DNA from: Apiospora phragmitis
Taxonomy: Eukaryota > Ascomycota > Sordariomycetes > Amphisphaeriales > Apiosporaceae
Assembly: GCA_038363925.1 (NCBI GenBank)
Contig: JAQQWL010000011.1
Span: 4,030,001 to 4,094,000, forward strand
DNA length: 64,000 nt
Direction: 5' to 3'
Shown here: positions 57,801 to 64,000 of the stretch, piece after piece
Layout of the letters: the number at the start of each line of letters is the position of its first letter
How positions within the stretch are numbered: position 1 is the stretch's first letter
Program-made: the position numbers and the translations under genes
Notes under the pieces: generated by a model
What the model saw: only the letters and a program-made list of their open reading frames with translations
Database searches by the model: none
Told to the model about the DNA's origin: nothing

Positions 57801-59638
57801 CGAATAAGGATTGGTTCAAGAGAAGCTGTATGACCTTTGTGTTCTCCCCCCAATAGCAGCAAGCATCGGAGTACTGTGCTCAGTCGGAAGAGTTTTCACC
57901 GGCGCCGGATCTGGGTTTGCGCCACCCAAGGCAAGCAGAAGCTCCATGACAAAGTTATGGCCACCTCGTGCGGCTGCAACTAGGGCTTCGGCATCGTCGC
58001 AACTTTCTTTGACTTGTAAAATACGTGTAACAGTTTCAGAATCACCACGAGCTGCTGCTTGGCGCAGCGTCTTATCGTCGAGGCTCATGTACAGTAGATG
58101 GTTGCTGGTCTTGGTAGAGCGGACAGTGCCGCCGCGGCGGGAAGCAGCCGCAGCAGCACCACTTGCGGACGCAGCAGGTGATCGGCGTGGGCTATCTGCT
58201 CCATGAGATGAGGTGTCTTGATCGTGAAGCTGATGATCCTCTGAAGTTCGCCTCAGCTCACCCATCTTTGTCCTTGCATCCATCAAAGCTGCCCGGATTT
58301 CGTCGGCATTATCAACGTCATCGGGGATTTTCTCCAACGGCTCTTGTCCTTCAGCATTTGGCCTTCGCGGGTTGACACCGGCTGCAAGAAGCAGTTTCAC
58401 CACTGCAAGATGACCATTTTCGACAGCATCGAGCAACGGTGTGTCCTTGTCATCATTGCGGCAATCAAGATTGCACCCAGCCTCAATCAAGAGTTTGACA
58501 ACATCTTCATGTCCGTTCAGGCAGGCAACTTGAAGAGGGGTGTTTCCGGCGTGGTCGCTGAAGTTGAGATCCTCTGGTCGTTCCTGTAAACGCATCTTCG
58601 CCACATCGTACTCGCCTTTGGCACAAGCTTTAGCGAAAAGCGTCTGGCCGTGAGCGTCCAGGTGCTTCTTATGGACGCCATGCATCTTGGCGGGTGATGC
58701 AGTAGAGTCGCCCGTCAAGGGCGTGGCAATGCTCTTGAGTCGTGATGACCTGGGATGTGGGCTTCCACTGGCAGATGAATCGTCCGACTGATAATCGGTG
58801 GACATGAGAGGAGCGGGTCGCCGTTTTTTCAGAACTCCGTTGGAAGACTGAGCGGGAAGTTGAGTAGACGTGCTCCGGCGATGAAGGCGCGAATGAGGTG
58901 AGTTGGACCTAGCACGCGAGGTGTGTTTCTCGTGCAAGCCGCGTCCCGATGAAGACTTGATCCCCTGATCTGAAATACGCGGTCGTCGAGCCTTATGCGA
59001 ACCATCCTCATCGTCAGACTCAGCTTTGGGGGCCTTACGCTTCAGCTGCCTGTCAACCGACTTGGCCTTGTCCTTGATGAGCCTAGGGGACCGCGGCCTT
59101 GTATGTTCAGACTCTGAGCCAGAAGATCGCCGCCGCCGTTGAATGTTCTGTTGTCGGTCTGGATGCGGTGGGGAGAAGCGGGCACCGAGCTTAGGCCACT
59201 CGATGCAGCATCCTTGATTCGGTGTTGGCCGTCCTTGTCGAGTGGCCGTTTTTTCTTGGGTGGTGGCTTCTCGTCACCCACGTCGTCGCCTCGCACACGG
59301 TCGCGAACTTTGCTTTCCTTGCCATCCTTGTCATCTTTCACTACCTTCTTCGGGGACACTGGGGTATCGTCGATTTCGCCTTCGCTCTTTTCTTCATGCT
59401 TTATGGTGATTACTTTGCGGGGAGGCTTGGTAGGCGAAAGTCCATGCAAGACGATGGTCTCGGCGTCCGAGGCGCCATCCTCCTCTTGAGGGTTCGGGTC
59501 CTTGGTGGGCGATTTGGTAGTAGTAGTCGTCGTCGTCGTCGGTGCAGCTGGTGGCGGCTTCAAGGTATCGGGCCGCTTGGGAGAAGTAGCGACTGGCTTC
59601 GCGCTGGACTCCACAGCCTGGTGTTTCGGCTCATCCAT
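54896..59638 (-). CDS. HOS4: Ankyrin-repeat protein, Hos4-like Set3-complex subunit (several apparent frameshifts)
   Basis: Minus-strand exons about 59638-55792, 55738-55515 and 55461-54896, with two 53-nt introns. The N-terminus is acidic/basic and disordered (GASDAETIVLHGLSPTKPP). Ankyrin repeats lie at about residues 316-430 (GNTPLQVACLNGHEDVVKLL, DTPLLDAVENGHLAVVKLLL) and again at about 510-613. Then come a basic region with an 87-bp tandem duplication, a long Glu/Arg coiled coil (about 1,020-1,206) and a conserved C-terminus (DPDANSREGFAPGK, KYYINGQFVAEDRPG, PRVPRRGG, EQGLGHLL). This is the layout of fungal Hos4, a subunit of the Set3 histone-deacetylase complex. Apparent indels: about 59150, 57846-57851, 57778-57781, 56528-56535, 56402-56412 and 55287-55290. 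Corrected, it reads as 1,546 residues in one frame. Confidence 0.86.
56921..57094 (-). repeat. Perfect 87-bp tandem duplication inside the Hos4-like gene
   Basis: Two identical 87-bp units (56921-57007 and 57008-57094) encode 29 residues each, including DDSKDRLSIGDGPSKRHRTS. The period is a multiple of three, so the frame is kept. The absence of any difference between copies suggests a recent event. Confidence 0.92.
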
Positions 59639-61358
59639 ATCACGTTTAATTCAGAAGCCACTCTACACTGCAGTGAACCATCATGGCCACGCTTCTGCAA
59701 TTGAAAAAGGGACTCAAAATCGGATTGAGAGTCTCAATGCGCCAAAGGTTGGCAGAAAGGTCGATTGGTGGAAGGGGTACCGGTCCTTAGGTTGGAGATT
59801 GGCAGGTGGTGGTTTCAGACACACCACACCACACGCGCACACGCACACACGATGGGGTTGAGCGAAAAGGGCAGGAAGGGAGGGTGGCGCCAGATTGAAA
59901 CGAGACACGGAATAAATGCACAAAAACCTGGCACAGTATCGAATACAGACCGCGATACAGAAAAGTCGAATTTATAAAGGCGAAAAGAATTGGTCGAGAG
60001 AGGGAATGAAAATGCGGGCGGCGGTAATACTGTGTCTTGGAAAGTCGAAAGTGAACAACAGGAGAGTGAGTGGTAGCCGATGGGCAGTCTTGAAGAGACT
60101 TTACTCCTTGGTCGGTTTGGTTTGGAGAAGGGTTAAGGCGAGGTAGACCTGCCATCCTGGCACTGGGTACTGTAACTGGGAGGAGATACATGGGGAGTAA
60201 CCACCTAACTAGCCTGCTTGGCTAGGCAGACCAGGACCCTGCGAGGACCTATGAGGGGGAGGCTAAGGTGCAGGGGATGGCGATGTATCAATTGTACTTC
60301 TGGATAGGACTGGGTAGTTGGTAGGACGTGCAGGCAGTCCAATAATAATGGAAGGTAAAAAACGCTGCTCGGCAATGATCAATAACAATACATTGATCTA
60401 TCTCGGCAGGAACCAACAAACATTTCACCACTATACACCTGCACACACACTCTCTCTCACTGGTTAGGTAGTTGAGAGATCATACGAGACTCGAACGAGA
60501 GAGCCTGATTCATAAACCCACCTGCACACATGTAGTAGGTACGTACAGGTATTTGCACTGAAAAGAGATCTAGAGGACGGAACGGGACTACTGGAGAGAG
60601 AAAGAGTCCTGAACAGAAGGCTCGCTGGTTCTCGCTCTTTTGCTTGAGGGGGGCACTGGGGGCGCGCGGGCTGGCTGGCTGGCGGACTGGCGGGCGACAC
60701 GGCGAGCATGAATGGGCCCGAGCTCGACCTGCAGCAACCTGCCTGCCTTAGTCCAACTAGTGCTGCTGTACTGCCCCGAACGTGACCAATCAGCAGGCTT
60801 CGGCCAGACCCGCCTTGATTTCTCCTTTAATGTTTTGATGATTCGATGCCACCCACTCTGCCACTCTCGCTCGCTCTTGCAGTGATAAGGCCTGTGCCGA
60901 TCTTCCTCGCTCCCCCGAACCTCCAAAAAGACTCGTTCACTCTCGTTTTCCTTCTCACCTTCTCGCCTGAGGCTGTCCATTTATCCATTTATGGCCCCCA
61001 ACCTCCCCCATCCGACCCTGTTTCTATCTCCAAGTACCCATCATTGTCAAACCATCCCAACCCACCATCCATCATCATCGTCTACACACATAGCTCTTGC
61101 AATTCGTAGTGTTGACGTCGCTGTTTTATGCGGAAGAAGATGGGCTGGCAATCCAACGCATCAACACCGGCTCTGTTTTTTTCCAGCTCTTCTTGATACG
61201 CACCCATTTATTTCCGCCACGCGTTTGAGCTCGACAGCATCTGTAGCCGCCTGACGTCCGTGGGCACAAGGACACCTGTCATCGAAGAGCCACCTAACAC
61301 ACAGTCCTCACCAGAGCCTTGCCTTGTCTTGGGCCTACGGGCGCCAAGCCTGGTCGTG
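59639..61358. other. Divergent promoter region between the Hos4-like gene and ALKBH6
   Basis: 1.7 kb with no supported gene. It includes CT/GA-rich tracts and a (CA)-rich patch near 59820-59850. The last ~100 bases are open in frame with ALKBH6 from a GTG at 61260, but contain no ATG upstream of 61359. Confidence 0.45.
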
Positions 61359-62120
61359 ATGGCTACCGATTCTGCCCCAAACTTCTCCCTCCCGGCTTCT
61401 CTTGACGATGCTCGCATACGGGGCATGCCTCTTGCGGCTTACTACATCCCCAATTTCCTTTCCGCCGACGAAGAGCGCGCCATCCTAGATAAAATTGCTT
61501 CGGTCCCCAAACCTAGATGGACGCGACTGACACACCGTCGCCTTCAGACTTGGCCTTCCGAGCTCATCCAGAACCGCCTAGTAGATGCTCCTCTGCCACA
61601 CTGGCTGAACGAACCGGTTGTTTCCCGCCTTCGGTCCATTCCCGTCTCGCCTGACCAAAATTCAGACCATCTATTCTCCAATAGTCCGCACTGCCAGCCG
61701 AATCACGTACTTATCAATGAGTATCCTCCAGGTATCGGAATCATGCCTCACAAGGACGGGGCAGCTTATCACCCAATAGTTTGTACAGTGAGCCTAGGAT
61801 CATCTCTCGTACTGGACATATACAAGAGCAAGAACGACGGCGCTTTGGACTCTACACCGGTTCATCGTGTACTGCAAGAACCAAGGAGCCTACTGATTAC
61901 TACCGAAGATCTCTATACCGACTACCTGCACGGCATTGCAGATGTTGACGAGGACCTTGACCTATCCGAAACCACGATCGCTAATTGGAGCCTGTTGCGA
62001 TCAAAGCAACCCTTTGTAGACGGCCGCAACACTCGAGGCACACGCACCAGCTTGACCTATCGTGATGTCTTCAAGGTTACTATGCTGGGGAACAAGTTTT
62101 CCATACTTCAGAAAAGGTGA
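61359..62120 (+). CDS. ALKBH6: ALKBH6-like Fe(II)/2-oxoglutarate dioxygenase
   Basis: A single exon of 253 residues, starting at MATDSAPNFSLP (ATG 61359, G at -3). YYIPNFLSADEERAILDKI and PRWTRLTHRRLQTWP are the N-terminal signature of the AlkB homologue 6 group. LINEYPPGIGIMPHKDGAAY supplies the iron ligands H131 and D133. The distal His is probably H191 in YLHGI, and RTSLTYRDV holds the arginines that bind 2-oxoglutarate. The size fits the family (human about 240). AlkB proteins remove methyl groups oxidatively from nucleic acids or proteins; the substrate of ALKBH6 is not firmly established. Its stop lies 46 bp from the stop of the convergent polyprenal-reductase gene, so the 3' UTRs almost certainly overlap. 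Confidence 0.92.
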   Translation: MATDSAPNFSLPASLDDARIRGMPLAAYYIPNFLSADEERAILDKIASVPKPRWTRLTHRRLQTWPSELIQNRLVDAPLPHWLNEPVVSRLRSIPVSPDQNSDHLFSNSPHCQPNHVLINEYPPGIGIMPHKDGAAYHPIVCTVSLGSSLVLDIYKSKNDGALDSTPVHRVLQEPRSLLITTEDLYTDYLHGIADVDEDLDLSETTIANWSLLRSKQPFVDGRNTRGTRTSLTYRDVFKVTMLGNKFSILQKR

Positions 62121-62166
62121 AAATCTCATGACAACAGCGCGAGGATGTCTGAAATGGGCAAGTCCT

Positions 62167-63043
62167 TCAATATACCAGGGGCACCATGTTCCATCTTTGC
62201 TGTATGCTGTTCTGGCCGAACTTTTCTGCATACCACTTCCTCGTGTCACCAGCTGTCACGCCCAGGTTTGTCGACACAAACAAAAGCCCGCAGATGATTG
62301 TCCGGTTGTATATCTGGCCTTTGGGTGCCGCCGTTATGGCCAGCGAGAAATACAGTAGGCATTCGCATGTGTAATGCGGGCAGATCAGATAACGAAACAT
62401 GCCATCCTCGGGCAACGAATACTTCTTTAACCCTGCGAGATACTTGTGACATCTATATTGCATTATCCATGCCCCCAGGAAAAAGTAAGGTTCCGATGAC
62501 CTCGTTGGAAGATGGCCGCTCAAAGTCGAAGGTGGTTCTTCCCGTTTGCAACAGCGATGCTGCAGAACGTATAAGCATTCACACGATGAGAAACGCGGCT
62601 GGGTTGAGTGTAACTAACCGGATGCTTCAATCCACACTGACACGTTAATGCAAGAGTAGTATGCCATTCCAAGCACCCAGTGGACAATCCACATCTTGGA
62701 CGTAGATGGTCGGAGGATGGCAAAGCATTCAAACAGCCGTCTACACCCCTGCATTAGCATGAGTAGCCACGTGAGCATTGCCTGGTTTGTTGTCATGGAA
62801 CTCCTCAGGCTCTTAGCCTGGGTGCGAGCCATGAATGTGATGATGGCGCCATCCGACATGTATTGCGCCGCCCAGAAAAGGGAGCTACAGACGGACAGAA
62901 TGTAGAAATGCTTGAACCACGAATGAGGAACCTTGCCGACCGATGTGAACCACGCAACGAGCTTCGTGAAGTGGCTGGATGACGACGAGGGGGAGTTTAA
63001 GCTTGTCGCCGCCGCCGCCGCCTTCTTGCTAGTAGCATCGTCG

Positions 63044-63081
<38 letters not shown>

Positions 63082-63261
63082 CAATTTCGCTTGTTGGCGT
63101 GGACCATATTCCAGCATCAAACGCCGAGCCGACTCGGGCGTGGCGGCGACTGCAAGGACGCCTGTAGCTGCTAGGACGAAGAACGCCTGGCAGAGTTGCG
63201 CCGGGCTGACTTTGTGCGTCAGGAAATGCTCGAGGCTGTGCAGTAAGGCCCCCCCCTCCAT
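62167..63261 (-). CDS. DFG10: Polyprenal/polyprenol reductase, DFG10/SRD5A3 type (apparent 1-nt insertion)
   Basis: Minus-strand exons 63261-62619 and 62559-62167 with a 59-nt phase-1 intron (GTTAGT donor, TGCAG acceptor). Start MEGGALLHSLEHFL at 63261, because the open frame upstream is basic leader. Membrane segments are interspersed with family landmarks: VPHSWFKHFYILSVCSSLFW, QGCRRLFECFAI, MWIVHWVLGMAYY, CHKYLAGLKKY, CPHYTCECLLYFSLAI and a C-terminal NLGVTAGDTRKWYAEKFG ... RWNMVPLVY. These are the steroid-5-alpha-reductase fold residues of Dfg10/SRD5A3, which acts in dolichol synthesis in the ER. The Ala run (CTG11) lies in a loop. In exon 2 one base too many near 62478-62485 interrupts GTLLFLGAWIMQYRCH; without it there are 344 residues. 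Using an AAG acceptor instead would avoid the indel but gives a poorer match. Confidence 0.9.
63048..63080 (-). repeat. (CTG)11 trinucleotide repeat coding for polyalanine
   Basis: Eleven perfect CTG units on the plus strand read as GCA (Ala) codons on the minus strand, inside the DFG10-like gene. A shorter GCC run at about 63006-63022 encodes a second Ala-like stretch. Confidence 0.9.
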
Positions 63262-64000
63262 GTTCTTTCTTCGTCTTTTTCTTCTCTTTCCTCCGAGAGA
63301 GGAGAGAAAAAGAATAAAAAAACTCTCCAACCGATTCAGCCTTGGCGGTCCTACTGGGAGAGACGAGAAGATGTTGCTTGCTCAACATGGGAAGCAACCA
63401 CATGCAAGTAAAGAAAGTCGGTAGGAGGAGACTAGGAATAGGTATGGATACCTACATCGATTGATGATTGTGTCTAGTTGATTTCCACTAGATGAATTAG
63501 ACTACGTATGCAGGTAACCCGTATTATTGGCCAATCCCGCCCTTTTGCATCAAATACCATCCACCACTACGCCCTGAAACTCGGTGGGAGGGAAAGTATG
63601 TGCATATATGTAACTAATTTTCCTTCAGGAGTAGCATATAACTCAATGTACACATAAGTTGCTAATGGGGACAGGCTATGCGTGTATGCACAGGGGGAGG
63701 CTGGCCGGTCCCCGGGTGTAGTCAAGGCTCGAAAGATATGAGATGGGATCCAAACTATCACGTTGTTTTGTACAATGGAGAGCTTGGGAGCAATACGATC
63801 TTTGCCGTATTCGCATTGTATATCTAACTCCTCGGCCCCCTATCCACATGGGACTATGTCTCCAAGAGTATATACAGCAGATGATTGCTCGCAGGCTATG
63901 GAAATGAACAAGCAACAAAATATCGCTCCCTCTCTTCACCCCTTGCATAAAACCCCTGCCAAAAGTCATCATCAGTCATCAGGCCGTGTCTACTCGTCGC
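63262..64000. other. Intergenic to window end
   Basis: Promoter and leader of the DFG10-like gene on the left. No supported gene in the remaining bases; the minus frame at 63676-63972 shows no family resemblance. Confidence 0.4.

Overview
The window looks like nuclear DNA of a filamentous ascomycete (Pezizomycotina, most likely Sordariomycetes). The evidence is short GT-AG introns of about 50-280 nt with CTGAC/CTAAC branch sites, introns in two tRNA genes, and fungal families throughout: WSC and LysM wall proteins, PDX1, a Hos4-like Set3-complex subunit, an Nto1-like NuA3 subunit, and a G-gamma ending in a CaaX box. Genes lie on both strands, separated by long intergenic tracts. There is no operon, CRISPR array, provirus or intact transposon.

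Layout. 0.9-8.3 kb: a CaiB/BaiF-type CoA-transferase-like gene (+), the pyruvate dehydrogenase protein X gene PDX1 (-), a TMEM223-like mitochondrial membrane protein (+) and a small fungal sulfotransferase (+). 8.3-17.8 kb: a gene-poor tract with one intron-containing tRNA-Ile(AAT). 17.8-22.7 kb: a leucine-rich-repeat protein and an HSL-type alpha/beta hydrolase (both +). 25.2-29.2 kb: an Epl1/PHD-finger protein (NTO1/BRPF type, +), followed by a tRNA-Thr(TGT) with a long intron. 30.2-33.6 kb: a secreted two-WSC protein (-). 35.2-38.4 kb: eIF3a (-). 41.1-44.2 kb: heterotrimeric G-protein gamma subunit (+) and a SelW/Rdx-like protein (+). 45.6-46.8 kb: the catalytic subunit of PP1 (-). 52.2-53.9 kb: a LysM + two-WSC protein (-). 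54.9-59.6 kb: a Hos4-like ankyrin protein (-). 61.4-63.3 kb: ALKBH6-like dioxygenase (+), tail to tail with a DFG10/SRD5A3-type polyprenal reductase (-).

Most genes are housekeeping (translation, chromatin, mitochondrial metabolism, signalling, dolichol synthesis) and form no pathway cluster. The two WSC genes share a cell-wall/glycan-binding theme but lie about 19 kb apart.

The strongest unexpected signal is that six of the 16 protein genes can be read through only by assuming small indels. Most are one missing base in a G or A run or one missing CA/TG dinucleotide; two are apparent one-base gains. Correcting them gives open frames whose intron phases agree. The other ten genes, including the 1,051-codon eIF3a and the 1,100-codon WSC gene, are intact. 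This fits an assembly with residual indel errors better than wholesale gene decay, but raw reads are needed to decide. I found no convincing undescribed biological system. The most interesting candidates are the Cys-repeat stalk of the WSC protein, the LysM-WSC architecture, the N-terminally extended G-gamma frame and a perfect 13-bp inverted repeat in the gene-poor tract.
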